The notes: generated from the sequence alone by a model not told the origin. DNA of 64,000 bases from Paramecium sonneborni (GCA_905182985.1 CAJJDN010000067.1:334452-398451); one strand, 5' to 3'. Shown: positions 1-15,573, counted from the stretch's first letter. Numbers and translations: made by a program.

Positions 1-315
1 AATTTAAAAATAGAGATAGGAAAGATATTAATAGATTTGCCTAATGCAGTGAATCTATTATCAGCAATGTTAGCAAGTAGTGTTACAGCTACAATGACCC
101 TTCCATTAGATGTTGTAAAGACAAGAAAACAAGTTAGTACTAGAAGTGATTTAGGATCAAGTCGATAGATGGCTACTATGGAAATTTTGTAGAACATTTA
201 TAGTCAAGAAGGATTGAAAGGACTATTTAAGGGATACTAACCTAGAATTGCTAAAGTTACAATGCATTCTGGTTTAGTCTATATGATGTATGAGTACCTA
301 AAATAATTGTTCTGA
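1..315 (+). CDS. mitochondrial carrier family protein, C-terminal part (cut at left edge)
   Basis: The first 104 codons of the window are open in frame 1 up to TGA at 313-315 and give the last repeat of a mitochondrial solute carrier. The signature P-x-[DE]-x-x-[KR] is visible as TLPLDVVKTRKQ, followed by the usual EGLKGLFKGY segment and a final hydrophobic helix (GLVYMMYEYL). Members exchange metabolites or nucleotides across the inner mitochondrial membrane using three such repeats; only the third is present, so the substrate cannot be inferred. In-frame TAG and TAA codons fall where glutamine is acceptable, which first shows the ciliate code. The start lies outside the window. Confidence 0.9.
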
Positions 316-382
316 TTTTCAATTACTATTTATAAATTGAGATGTTTTTATGTGTATATTATTATATAATTATAAATATTAC

Positions 383-3300
383 ATGAACAAAGAAATATAA
401 TATATGTAGCTCTTACTTTCTGATGTAGAAAAATTAAGGATTGCTTAAACATTTTAAGAATATGAACTGATAGTTAAAGCTTTATAAAGCATATAACAAT
501 ATATCAATGAAGCTTAAACAGTAGAGAGTTTTAAATATATTCCAGATTTATTGATTGAAACTCTAAATCATATTATGAATCATCAATAATACCCAGATTA
601 AATTCTTATTCATATTGAAAAGTATATTAAGTCTATTCTTTTCTACATCACTAAAAATATTTTTGATGATAAAATAAGTTAAATATTTTGTAAAATTATG
701 GACCCATCTTGTAGGATCTATAAATATAATGCTCTTTCAAATAACTATCATGAAGATGTAATAATCTATTTTTATAATTATAGTTCATAGCTTATTCTTA
801 TAACAAAAATCCTGAATATAAACAATTCATTGATAATATTAAAGTAGGTTCTTTATTGGATTGCATTCGTAATTGTTTAACTACAAATAGATTAAATTGG
901 AATAGAGGGGTTGTTGAAGAAAGAAATGAAGAATATATTAAAGTAAGATATTTAAATGAGTCTAAAATTTCATAAATCTATAACATTAAAAGTGGGTATT
1001 TAATGCCTATTTCGACTCGTTCATAGCATTTAAATACAATGTTTAACTTATAGAAAAATTAAGTAATTTTAGCAACTCTAAATAATAAATGGATATTAAG
1101 TACCATTATTGATAGAATTGTAAGTTAAAGTGTTGAAAATATAATTACTTATACCATTGGATTTCGTACAATATAAGAAAATGCATCAGTATTTACAGGT
1201 TTGGATAGATATCATGATGAACATATAAGTGCTTGCAGTCCTCGATTAGCATTATGTGGTAATCATATTCCAAGATAATATAATTCAAATGAAATATTTA
1301 TTGATGATTCATATGATCTTCTTTATGAATGTGATTATTAGAAAAACAAATTTTATGCTATTCTAAGACCTTAATATTCATAGAGCTTGCTTTTGATTAA
1401 ATTTATAAATTATTTTGGATCTTTAGGTGGTTTTGAATAAATTCTAAAATTATAATCAGTTGATATTTTGGCAAATTATATTCAAGGTTTAGGAAATATT
1501 CATGCCTAATTGTATAGATCATTTTGTCAAGAATATATTACCAAATTATAAGGATTAAGATAAACTCTTCTTTAATCAGATGATTACACCTTAAGAAATA
1601 TGGGGAGAGAGAAAATTAATATAATTTTATAAGCATTCAAACTATTATTAGATAGAATAATGAGTGAAGAATAAAGAAAAGAATGGATACTAAATATTGG
1701 ATTAGAATTTGTATTAATATGTTTTAATTGTAAATTTTTAGATAAAAAAATTATTGGATTAAAACTATTAACAGATTTATTAAAATAAGCTCATAATGAT
1801 TAATCTCCAGATTAAATCCTATTGTGGATAGAAAAATAAAGTATTTTTCAAAATCTTTTTCATCATAGTACTCATTTGCAATTATTGGAAAGAACTAAAG
1901 ATTTGATCAAAATCTATTTATCAATTGAAAATGCTTTTAATTATAATTATTTATCCATTATCTGGAATCTTATGTAATCTAATGATAATGAGTTAAGATC
2001 AATAATATTCAAAGTATTTAATGATCTTGCTGCATTAATGTCAGATCAATAGGCAATTTATTTTGTAAAATAAATCCAAAAATTACGATTAGATTTAATT
2101 CTAATTGAACATGTTCAATTACTTTTTGAAATGCATAAATAACGATTCCATTAAAAAGTATTATTCAGCTAAACTATCGAGATTCTATGGAAAGTTATTG
2201 AATATGCAGGATTATATTAGAAAACAAAATTAGAAGATTAATCTAGAACTTACTTAATCGAATTAATAAAATTTCTTAATGTTGAAGATATAAAATTATA
2301 AATGATTGAAAATCTGATTACAAACATAAAACAGTAATAAGTTGAAAGTTCATCACTTAAAATTCTTTAATAAATGATTTGCAAATTCTTACCATAAAAA
2401 GTTATGCAATCAGATAATAATATATATTAAATATAAGAAGAAGTCAATAAAAATGAATTTATAAAATAACTTATTTATTAGTAAAAGATTCATAGTACTT
2501 TAAGAGACAGTATTGAAAATTTATACAATTAAAATCATGGTATTAAAGCTAATGATACCAATAAAATAAATGAATACATGAATAAATTATTTGAAAGAAT
2601 TCTAACAATTAATACACTAATTATGATTAAAGGAAGTGCTGCTGATATGATTGATTAATAATTCTTAAATATGATATGGAATAAACATATTTTAAGACCA
2701 AATTTTAGTTAAGAGAGTGAAATGGTTAGTTAATGGTTTCGAGATTTGATAGAAAAGGATGAGAATTTTTGTGCAATGCAATTAAATGATTTCTTTTAAC
2801 AGTTACTTTAATCGGATTCTAAATTGAATGAAAATGCCTTTAAATGTTTTAAATCTATATTATATTATGTAAATCAGAAAGATAATAAAATTCAGAGATA
2901 AACCTTAATATTCAAATAATTGTGTGATTAATACGGAAATTTATAGAGTATAGAAAATACAAATATTTAAGAGAAGGAAGAGTAGATGGATTATAAAATA
3001 ATGGTAGACGTAAATGAGATAATAGGAATAAAATATTTATGGAATCTTGTTTTTAATTCATAAATAGATTAAGCTATATAATTGTTAATTAAGTTAAATT
3101 TATCACAATAAGAATAATTTATGAGATAGGTGATTGCTAAAATAAAAAGTAATGATGAGTAAACTATTTTAAAATGTTTGGATATACTAAGAGAATTATT
3201 AAATGAGACAGAAAGATTGGGTATAGGTACTTAATTACCTTTAGATGGTTTGGTGAAGGGAAATTAATATAGTATTAATATTATTAAAGATGGAGATTAG

Positions 3301-6300
3301 AATAATAACAAAGTAAAAGTAAAGGTTTATTAAAATATGACAATACTAGAATTAAGAAAGTTAATTAGTAAAGAAATATAAATAAATTGGGAATAAATAA
3401 AATTGGTCAGAAATGGAATTGTAATATTTGATACTGAAAATGGAAAAACACTTAGATAGTTAAATATAAAAAAGATGGATATTATATATATATCCAATAG
3501 ATATATAAATCCTATTCCAAAAGTACCTTTAGTTGAAAATAATAAGTTAACGCCAGCATTTTTGAAAGTCTTAAAAGATATATTTGATTAATATTCTACA
3601 AATGAAAAGATGGCAATAGAATAGCTAAGTTAATTTGTAATGAAAGCTTCAAATAGTTAGAATATTTAATAAAATTAAAGGATTCAACAAATATTTGGAT
3701 AGTATAGTACAAATGGGTTATATCTAACACTAAATAATTTTATTGCATTTTTTGAGGATTCTTGTAGATAGTAATAAAATATCGGAAATGTTTGGTGGAA
3801 TTTGAATACATTAGGATATAAGAACGATCTGTCTTTAATAAATGATGATAATTATAAATTAGATGAATAGAAATTGCCTCGTTATTAATTAGTGCAGAAT
3901 TTAGAATTTTATAATGTAATGTTTAAATATCTTAAAAACACTGATAAAGTGGCTTAGGAATGCTGGAAATTATTGTGTTAATTGCCGGTATTTAAATAAG
4001 CTAGAGAGAGAGTCAATAATTTTGAATCTATTGTTTATGATAGATCCTACTAATTAATTTATTCTTTAAAGATTATAGAGTATCTACTTTAAGATATGAA
4101 TTATTGCAAATAATTTATAATTAATTTGGGGTTTAAGTCATTGTAGATTATATTGAATAATTTAGAAAAATAAGATAGTACAATCAGAAAACAAGGTTAG
4201 TTAATTATATTAAAGATATTTATTAAACACATTGCAGCATAATATCATGCTCAATTTAATATTATTTTTTAGATTTAATAAAGTGTTAAATAGCCAATAT
4301 CAGTGACTTTAAATATGATTGGTGAATTTATTGATGGTATTCTTTAATTATAAAATAATGAATATTTGTAAAAATTATAGGAAAAAGAGGAATTCTTGAA
4401 ACTAATTAAATTTACATCAGATTTAGATATTTAATTAGATTACAAGATTTTATTTGAATATTTGATTAATACACATATTGATTTAGAATAGGATCATAAA
4501 CTTATAAAGTTGATTCTTATATTATTGACTACAATGGTTGGTTTTAATTTAGGTAATTGCAGAAATTTCTTTATTGAAAAGATTAATCAAATTAAATAAA
4601 GATACATGTAATTTTTATTTGCAAAAGGGTAATTATTAATTTAAAAATATTCAATAAATTCTTTGTATTTGATATACAGATACTAAAAGATAAAATTAGG
4701 AAAGCATTTAATGTCGATATTATAGGAACTGTTTCCATCAAATGAAAATAAGGATTCTTAATGTTATTTTGATTTATTAGCTAAAATGATAGTAGAAGAA
4801 AAGTATAGTGATTAAGGATTAACTCAGCATATTATTTAATAATTAATAAATTATGAGCCAAATGAATCAAGATTAAGTTTATCACCAGATAAAACTCTTA
4901 TAGGTTTATTATCGATTTTAGAAAGTTTGTGTATAATAGATTCAAGTATTTTGTCAACTTAATTAATAAAATATTTATATAGAGTGCATTTATTCTGTTT
5001 TGATATGAGTAAGTTTAATTTAAGTCCTAAAAAATTATTAACAATGGATTATGTAAAGAGTAAATCTTCGGAAAGTAGAAAAGTAGTTTATCGTATAATA
5101 ATACTTTACTTAAAAAAGAATTTTAATTTATAAGAGATTGATTTATAGACAGTGATATATTCTACCTATTTACACGAAGGTTTTGATGTCAAAATGAACC
5201 CAAAGAGTCATCATGGATATATTGGAATTAGAAATTTGGGATGTATATGTTATATGAATTCAATGATGTAACAATTCTTTATGACTCCAGAATTCAGATA
5301 TTGCATGTTAAGAGCAGATGATGGAATTAATTAGAGGAAAGTCTAATTTAAAGATAATTAAGGATTTTAATTATATTTTGATGATAATCATATTCATTAG
5401 TTCTAAAGGATGTTGGCTTATTTAGATTTAAGTGATAGATTTGATTTCAACCCTTTTTATTTTTGTTTTACATACAAAGATCATAATAATTAACCAATTG
5501 ATGTTTAATTTTAGTAAGATCCTTAAGAATTCCTGAATCACTTTTTTGATAGTTTAGATAAAGAATTAAAGATGAAAGGTTGGTAATAAGTTATTGAAGC
5601 TATATATGGTGGATAAATCTGTAGTTAAATGATTTGTAATGGATGTTAAAGTATGAGAGATAAATTTGATTTATTTTACACTTTGTCTTTAAAAGTCAAA
5701 GATGTTAAATCTATTAAAGAATCTTTTGAGAGTATGATAAATGGAGAAATTATTAAAGACTATTACTGTGAAGATTGTCGATAATATAATGATTTGATAA
5801 AAAGATAATGTCTATCAACTTTACCAAATGTCTTAATTATTCATTTATAGAGAATAGTTTACAATTTAGATTTATTTATTAATGAAAAATTAAACTCTTA
5901 TTTAGAATTTCCACATCTCTTAGATCTTTCTAAATACACTAAGGAGGCTTTGTCTAATTAGTAATTTAAAAATGATTCTTATTATATATACAAGTTAAAG
6001 GGTGTTGTTGTTCATCAAGGTACTGCATTATAAGGACATTATTACAGTCTAATTAATATTTAAGGAGAAAAATGGTTAAAATTTAATGATTCTCTCATTG
6101 AAGAATTTGATATCAAACATTTACCTTATGAATGTTTTGGAGGTAAATAAAATAATGATCTTTTAGAATTTTAACAAATTGATTGTAGTACTAATGCATA
6201 TATTTTGGTTTATGAAAGAATTCAAAAAGAAAATGTTCAACTCAAATTTACTAATTAATTATAAAAAGTAGAAATTATGTCTAAATTTGAGAATCCATTA

Positions 6301-8882
6301 CAAAAATAAGAAAACTAAGATCTAATTATTAATATGGATTATCAAACTATGGCTCAATAGTATATATCTAATGAATTATATGCTGAAATTTGGTTAGATA
6401 ATCATAAATTCATGGTTGAGAGACAGATTTATACTGATGAATTCTTTAGATTTGTTAAAGAAATTGCAGAAGTATATCCATATCCTTCTAGTTATAAATT
6501 AATCACAAATCCTAATAAATTACCTTTAAATTTTGGTATTTACAATCAATCTCAATAAATTTAAAATCCTGAATAAGTTGCTCTTCTCTTATTTAATATA
6601 ACTTATATTGCTATTGAATTATTGTTTCGATCATCAAATTAAGAATCCATAAAAAATTATGTTTTAGTCATTATTAATCTCATCAATATTATTCCAAATA
6701 GAACAAGCCTTATTTTTTAACAATTATTTATTAATAGATAAAATAGAGTTTTTAACGTTTTCTTATGTGCTCCAAATTCTTAAGTTCGTGAAGCTATTTA
6801 ATAAATTATGCTTCATTATTTAAATGTAATTATTTATAACAATAATTTAATGTTGAATACTTAAAACTATAATAAATAAAATTTAGATAATGATATAGAT
6901 CAATATGATTAAAAAATAGTCAATTTTCTAATCAATTTTTTATAATTGCTCCTAAATGAGGCTCCAAAAAATTTTACAAAATTAAATTAATATTTTAATT
7001 TTTGGAAATTATTTGTTTAATCATCCCAAATTCAATTATTTTTTGCCAATTAGATAGAATTGATATCAATATTAGCTGATTTTTATATGGGGTATTAATC
7101 TCCTAGAAATTTGGAAAATAACTAATTTTATGCATTTCAAAACAAAGAAAAAATGTAAATTCCTACAAACAATTTTGTTCCATAATATTGTTCATTATTT
7201 TAATGTATAGACTATCTTTTATAAAATGAATATTATCAATTAAGCAATAATGATAAAACATGTCTACATTCAAATATTTTTTATTAAAAAATAATTAAAG
7301 AATGCTAAGATTTAGATACTATATAATCAATCATTTCAAAAACAGTTTTTAATAATCAAGTATTGTCCAGATCTATTATTGAAATAGTTTTAGAGGAAAT
7401 TAATAACTCTAATTAGGAGACTATTGGATAATTTTTAAGATTGGCTTAAACATTATTAAATATTTATGATAATAATTAATTAGAACGAATTTAATGGTTA
7501 TTGGGATATCCATAACCTAATTATTTAAAAAATTATATCACAGGATGTTCAACGAATATATCCTAATAATGTATCATTTATTTATCTCATATTGGATCTG
7601 AAAATGAAACTATATCTATTTTAAACTAATTATTTGCCAATCATAAAGTTTATTAAAATTCAGCCATTTAGATTATGAAAATGCTTTTAACAGTAATGAA
7701 TTAAAATTAGAATGTTTTCTCTTATGTTATTTAATTACCTCCCCCAAGTTATCTCTATTCTAAATATACAGATTGGTTTGAATTATTTTTATAAGAATTC
7801 TAAGAGGATTGTATCAAATTTCCTGTAATGACAGATTAAATTTTCTTCAACAAAAAATTAGAATTTGAATAAACTATCTGGTTATGGGAAGAATTTAAAA
7901 AAAAATTCTATTAAACAACTTAATGTAATGTATTTGATCCTTATCAACCCATTTATATTTTAGGAAACACTTATTAGACTGAATTAGTTTCAAGTGATTC
8001 ATATATGGATAATGTATTTTTAGAGACTTATGAATCAATTGGTTTTTATGTTGAATCAAAACCTACTTTTATAAGTAACTAAGTTTTTCCAACTTCAGTA
8101 CTTACCAACGATTTTTATATTTAAACTTCAAAAATAAAAAATAACTCTAATATATTTAATATTTTATAGAATGAAGAAGAGATTAAATTAGATTTTTCAA
8201 AATCTAAACCTTTTTATGAAAAAGAAAAAAATATAAATTTTAATGAAATAGGTTATAATGAATAGTAAAAAATCAATGATGATTTTATTAATGAATTATA
8301 GATTAATTCATCTAATAAGTAACAAATTAACAGAGAAAGAAAAATGTCATAAGAAAATATTGTTTATAAAAATAATGAAAATTTTTAAGAACAATAAAAA
8401 ATTTAATGTAACTTACCAATATAAGTTGCTCCATTATTGAAAAGATTTATGATAAACAATTAAACAAATTAAACTATCTATATAGTTTGTCAAATTAATT
8501 CAGAATCTGATATTAATTTCATGTAAGCATATAAATTTATATATCTTTAGATTACCAAAAATATTATGCAAAATAGTTCCTCCATTTACTGTTAAATATT
8601 TAACAACTATTATGAAAACGGTTCCTTTGATAGATTGGGGAATCTATAATTTTTCTATGAATATAAATTTTTAAAACTTACAGAAAAAGAAATTAGAAAA
8701 CAATATTTAATAATAGTATTTTTTTGATCATTTATTTTAGAGTTAAAACTGATGTTGAAAGACAAACTTAAATAAATTTAGAAGAATTGAATTCAACCAA
8801 TGAAATTTAATGTCAATAATGTACATATTTGTAATCTTCATCAAATACTTCCTGTAAAATATGTGATTACAAATTATAATGA
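383..8882 (+). CDS. giant ubiquitin C-terminal hydrolase, USP9X/USP34-like
   Basis: Two exons: 383-757 and 784 onward, with a 26-nt intron (758-783), giving about 2,824 aa. The N-terminal 1,600 residues form the long helical region typical of USP9X/USP24/USP34. The Cys box NLGCICYMNSMMQQ places the catalytic Cys at about residue 1614 (codon 5248-5250). Two CxxC pairs of the USP finger follow (ICNGC, CEDC), then the His box HQGTALQGHYYS with His about 1877. The enzyme would remove ubiquitin from substrate proteins. Frame 1 runs to TGA at 8725, but restoring one T in the T7 run (about 8719-8725) continues the frame into a C-terminal CxxC-x10-CxxC zinc finger ending at TGA 8880-8882. The alternative is an intron 8716-8740 with an early stop, which loses the finger. 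Family certain, last 50 codons less so. Confidence 0.9.
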
Positions 8883-8909
8883 ATATTTTAATTTATTTTA
8901 TTATTAATC

Positions 8910-9083
8910 ATGGATAATAAATATGATGATCAAGTAAAGACATTAGGATTTTCTCTTTGCTATAAGAGTTGTTTAAAGAATAGAGATGCAATAAAAACAT
9001 CTCATATTCATCATACTCTCTATCCATGTATGGAAAATTGTGCAATCAAATATAAACGAGTTGTAGAAATTGTGATGAATTGA
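8910..9083 (+). CDS. small twin CX3C protein (small-Tim-like)
   Basis: A 57-aa intronless ORF starts 27 bp after the hydrolase stop and ends at TGA 9081-9083. It contains two CX3C motifs (CYKSC and CMENC) separated by 18 residues, in an otherwise hydrophilic sequence. This is the hallmark of the small Tim chaperones (Tim8/9/10/13 class) and related intermembrane-space proteins, where the two motifs form paired disulfides and the protein escorts hydrophobic precursors to the inner membrane. The spacing is slightly longer than usual for the family and the protein is short, so a COX-assembly-type or unrelated CX3C protein is possible. The start is the first ATG after the upstream stop. Confidence 0.5.
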   Translation: MDNKYDDQVKTLGFSLCYKSCLKNRDAIKTSHIHHTLYPCMENCAIKYKRVVEIVMN

Positions 9084-9531
9084 TATTTTTATATTTTGCA
9101 TTCAATGTTATTTATTTATGATTGAGTATTTTTTAAAGCTACTAGTTGATATTAATTACTTATTTAAAAACTTAAGTTTTCTAAAGCATTATGCTATAAA
9201 TATCATACTTTATGATAATTAATCAAAAAGTTTGAATATACATTAAATTTAATATTTATGTCAACAGCTGTAAAATGTAATTATATTTATAATAACATAC
9301 ACATAAATTCTATGAATAATTTGAATTTCAAAATTAAAATCAATATCAAATAACTCACAAATATAAATTGTGATTCATTATATATATAATTTTATTATAA
9401 TTTAGTTGAAGTAATATGATAAGAAGTCTTGATAAAAAAGATAATTAGTTTATTTTTATTTAATTTTAATTATAAGGTGAATAATTTTTGATAATTATTT
9501 TGGAATATTTTTTGATTAATAAAATAATTAG
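9084..9531. other. intergenic, no gene seen
   Basis: About 450 bp of AT-rich sequence. Only very short, low-complexity ORFs occur on either strand. It should hold the 3' end of the twin-CX3C gene and the promoter of the next gene; no motif stands out. Confidence 0.5.
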
Positions 9532-12500
9532 ATGAATTGGAGGAAAACAAAAGTGTTCAAAAGTTTTACAATTTAAGGAGCTCTCATAGAATCATTGTAC
9601 GATGGCTCATCTAAGTAACTAGTATTATACGATACTCAAAATATCAAAATATATGGTGTAGGAGATTCTGAAATTAAATTTTATGACAAAATTTAACTTT
9701 TCACCCAAATAAAGAAAATTGTGTGTTTATCTTCATTCAACCACAAATATCTTGTTGTTTAAAATGCTTAAGGCTAAATTTCAGCAATTTCTGTCTAATA
9801 TCCATATGATCATAAATTAGTTGTTCTACCTGAACACTTCACTTCTGATTCATCATTATTAACATCATAAAATAGATCATGCATTATTGTGCAATTTCAA
9901 AATGAAATATTAATTTTTGAGTTAAATTAAAAATAAGAATTTGTGTCTCATTCACTTAGTATTAAAAATTAAGAAGTAAAATAAATTGACGCAAGTTTAG
10001 ATGACACTCTCCACATTATGTGTTAATAATATGAATAGCTTAAAGAAAATTAGATGATTGCTAATATAGAGAGTACAATCTTTTATTGCAAAATGCATTA
10101 TAAGGAAAAAGGATTGTAAAATTATAAATTTAAATTTATTATACTACAAATAATTGCTTTAGAAATGGAGGATATACTAGCTTTGACATAAAATGAGATA
10201 CTTTGTTTAAAAAATGGTAAAACTCATTTAGCTATACCTGCTTAAGTAAATAGTTTCACTACTTTTATGAAATTAAATTAAGTAAATAACCAATTGTTTT
10301 TGTGCAATCCAGCCATCATTGAGATAATTGAAATCAGATTTGATGATTTTAATTAAATAATGAATATGGTAAGACTCTAAACTGTTTACATATCATTAAT
10401 TGATATTGTGATTGCAGATAATTTGGTATGGATTCAAACAGAAACATCTGGAACTCTTAATCAAATGAATACTATTAGAATACCTTCAATTTCAGATCTT
10501 GATCCTTCGGCTATTAAAAAGGTAAAACTAGAAGATAATGATTAATTATTCAAAGCATTGGGAGTATTTTAGACATTTAATAAAATTTTCAATTTTACTG
10601 TTGTAGGTAATTCACTTTACATTTTATCTGGAAATGCAGCATCTTCATAAATTTATAAATTATAGCATGAACTCACTCCAGCAATTACTACGGTTTCATT
10701 AAAAATTAAAACTGGAATAAATGAATAAAAATTTCCTTTATTTTTTGAAAATCACATAGGATTTATAAGTGAATAGAAATAATTAACATTTTCAAAGATT
10801 TTAAAAGATGGAAATTTTTAATTAGTTGACAATATTTAGATACCCGAATTTTAGGATGTATTTTCTAATGGTACAATTAATGCTAATTGCTTTTATGTTT
10901 AATTTGATACTTATTTATGGTTTATCTAAACAAATCCACTCTGTTAATTCTCTAGACAATATGATATTCGTTAAGTGAAATAATTAATGAATTATTTTGT
11001 AGGATTTGATGAATAAAAAAGTCTTATTGTAACTTATCTAAATGATAAATCTTTAATTAGTCAAAAAATAAATTCAAATTAAATTGTATCATTTGATTTG
11101 GCATAATAAGAAAATGATATACTTATTCTCTTGATTGAAATAGGAAAATTATAAATATTTTCAGTAAAATTTATTTAACAATAAATATAAATTCAACTCT
11201 AATTTATAACAAATGAATTTATGGGTAATTTATGTGCTATTTCAAATACTCCAGAATTATATTTTGGATAAAATGCTTGTTTTACTTGTCCTTCTGTTGC
11301 TATAAAATGTTAATCAATAGAAAATGAAGATATTATAAATTCATATTTAGTGAATTTTAATAAAAATAAAGGTATGGGAATAGTATTTATAACATCATCT
11401 GGAAAGGTTTCAATTTATTCTCAAATAAGAAATAATTCAAATTAGATTAAAATATTTAAGTTAATATTTTCTTATCAATCGAATAATGTATCATTAAAAT
11501 CTTAAAAATTTCATTATGTTGGTTCATCAAATTTTTAGTAGTACATATTTCCAGGATTAAACTTAACATTATCAGAAAGTTTAGGTGAGATCTTAATCCA
11601 TTTTATCAAATAAGAAGATCAATATGATTAAGTTCTATTGGTCTAGTAAAGTAATAAAAATATTTATAATATAGATGCTATAATAATGGGAAAATCAGGT
11701 AGTTGTTACAATTTTCCTTAGTTATAGAGAAGTAATCTTCCTTGTAACAATATAATAATAAATCCTGTATTAAAAGATAGAAGTACAGCAGTTATGATGC
11801 ATAGTTTTAGTGTAATTAAATTGAATAATTTTTGATAGTTTCATTCAAATGAATATTTGTTAGTGATTAATAAGGCTTAAAATAGAAGAACAAATTAGAA
11901 TTAACTCAAGAACGAAGTGTTTGTTTATAGATCAGATAATTTGAACGATCCATTTGCTTAATATGATTAATTAGATAATGAAGAAATCATAAAGGCATAA
12001 TTTCTTTAGGGAATGGATCTAATTTTAATAATGACATTGGTGAATTCACAATTAACAAGAGATTATCCAAATACTAAATTACATATATTAAAATTGGATT
12101 AATATTAAAAGATTACAGAATAACAATAATCCAGATTATTTAAAGAAGCTGTTCCATGTGATTTTGTAGTGATGCCACCTAAATTAGCACTTGTTTTTAT
12201 GTAAGATTAATTAAAATATATTGATTTACATGTTGGTTAAAGTGCAATAGGATTTTAATTAACTCCAGATTCTTTAAGAGGAGAAATTGTACAAATTTAA
12301 ATTGAGGCTGTATCTGTTGTTGATAGATGGATTGCAGTATTAAATGGAGGTTTTAAAGTTGTAATTTGTAAATTTGAAGAAGACAATTCTTAACCAAAAG
12401 TAGATTGGTCAACTGAATTTGGTGTTTAAAGAGTAGTAGATATCTAATTGTTAAAAAATGAATATTAAAAACCTTTACTTGTGCTTTTAGATTAAGAAAA

Positions 12501-12927
12501 TACTATATAAATATATTCAATAACATATAAAGTATAAATATAATTAAAATAGACTAAAATTAAAAAAATAGCTGATTGTTAGATCATGAATCCATGTAGA
12601 ATGTTGAGTATAACAAATAGTAATATCAATAAATATTGATAGAATTAATAATCTCCTCTTTAGATGGGAGTATGACAATGTTTGATTAAATAGACGATGA
12701 ATCCTAGGCTAATAAATTCAAAACTCTTGTTTCAGATTTACCCTATATAGGTGGATTTTAACCTAGTAATTTCTTATGTATCAATATGAATTATATATTT
12801 AGATGCCAAATCAACAAATGGAAAAGGGAGTGTTTGGGATTTTGAATTAAATGATTTATTCAATTAATTATCATTTGGAATCTAGAGAGTAGTAAAGAGT
12901 AGATATATGTATAACCCTTTTGAATGA
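9532..12927 (+). CDS. probable CPSF-A/DDB1/SF3B3-superfamily beta-propeller protein
   Basis: Four exons (9532-11811, 11839-12619, 12643-12777, 12803-12927) joined by introns of 27, 23 and 25 nt give 1,106 aa, close to DDB1 and SF3B3. Each intron removes an in-frame TGA or restores frame, and the frame then runs to TGA 12925-12927. The whole protein reads as short beta strands. The N-terminus (QLVLYDTQNIKIYGV...LVVQNAQGQISAI) and the C-terminus (IGGFQPSNFLYAKS...VWDFELNDLFNQLS) resemble the ends of the CPSF-A domain, where G-x-x-P-x-x-F precedes an acidic helix. Such proteins scaffold pre-mRNA cleavage, splicing or Cul4 ligase complexes. I cannot tell which; the assignment rests on architecture and weak motif resemblance. 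Confidence 0.5.
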
Positions 12928-13014
12928 GTTTTTTAATAAGTATATATTTCATTTATATCTATTAATATCTAATAATACTGTAAGGTTTATTGATTATATA
13001 CTTAATTATCATTT

Positions 13015-14544
<1,530 letters not shown>

Positions 14545-14955
14545 AATGATATTTAATTATAAAAAAAAAACGATTAATATAATCTATTTTGTAGATAATT
14601 TTTTGCTGAGAAAATATTAAATTCTATATTTCTTATTTTATTAATTTTTTTTCTAGAAAATCATTCTTTTTATTTTTAATATTAAATATTGTTCTTTTTC
14701 TTCTTCTTTATTTGAAAAAAAGAATAACAATTTCAAAAACAACTAACTAATAATTTTATAATCTAATGGTTTTTATTTTAAAAAAAATTGATTTTTTGAT
14801 CTTATATTTTTTGAAGTTGATGAATTATAAAATTTAAAGCAATAAATATAAAATTTTTTTAGAATAAAGTAAAAAGTGTTTTTAATATTGCCTATTATAT
14901 AAATGACATTTTACATGTGTTTTTATATTAATTATTTTTCAAATTTCAAAATTTA
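14545..14955. other. divergent intergenic region
   Basis: 411 bp between the starts of the aspartic protease (minus) and the centrin-like gene (plus). It is very AT-rich with several A and T runs and must contain both promoters. No coding signal is seen. Confidence 0.5.
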
Positions 14956-15532
14956 ATGAATAAAAAACAATAAGCCCCAGTAGCATAAAAACCAGTTGGG
15001 AAATAATAATAAGTGAATAGAAAGCCATAAGATAGGTAAAATGTATTATTAAATGATAGACCAGGATTGACAGAAGATGAAATTGAAGAAATAAAAGAAG
15101 CCTTCAATTTATTTGATACAGAAGGTACAGGAAGAGTAGATCCAAGAGAATTAAAAGCTGCTATGTAGAGTTTGGGATTTGATCAAAAGAATCCAACAAT
15201 TTTCAATATGATTGCTGAATTAGAAAATGAAGGAACTGATATAGATTTTGATTAATTTTTAGATGCCATAACTTCAAAATTAGGAAATAGAGAATCTAGA
15301 GATGGTATTAATAAAATATTTGATTTATTTGATGATGATGGTAGTAATGCAATCAATTTGAATAACTTGAAAAGAGTATCATATTTAAATTATGCAAATA
15401 TAGGTAGCTAGAGAATTAGGAGAAACAATGACAGCTGAAGAATTAGCAGAAATGTTAGAAAGAGCAGCTTCAAATGGTAGAGAGATTTCAAGAGAAGACT
15501 TTTACAATATTATGGTCAAAAGAACATTCTGA
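14956..15532 (+). CDS. centrin-like EF-hand protein
   Basis: Exons 14956-15375 and 15404-15532 with a 28-nt intron; 182 aa. A Gln/Lys/Pro-rich N-terminal tail of about 35 residues precedes [18 protein letters not shown], the classic centrin start, and [17 protein letters not shown] spans the intron as in centrins. EF-hand 1 ([12 protein letters not shown]) looks functional. EF2 lacks the acidic loop, EF3 ([12 protein letters not shown]) has Asn instead of Glu at loop position 12, and EF4 ([10 protein letters not shown]) lacks the first Asp, so calcium binding is probably reduced to one or two sites. Centrins act in basal bodies and, in Paramecium, in the contractile infraciliary lattice; this divergent form may be one of the expanded lattice or basal-body paralogues. 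Confidence 0.85.
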
Positions 15533-15573
15533 TATATATAATTCATTTTAACAGTTAATTATTTTATTAAATT

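Noticed and set aside
8716..8740. A 25-nt intron ending the ubiquitin hydrolase early
   Set aside because: It has intron-like ends but gives a stop four codons later and discards a well-formed zinc finger; a one-base homopolymer error explains the data better, though this is not proven.
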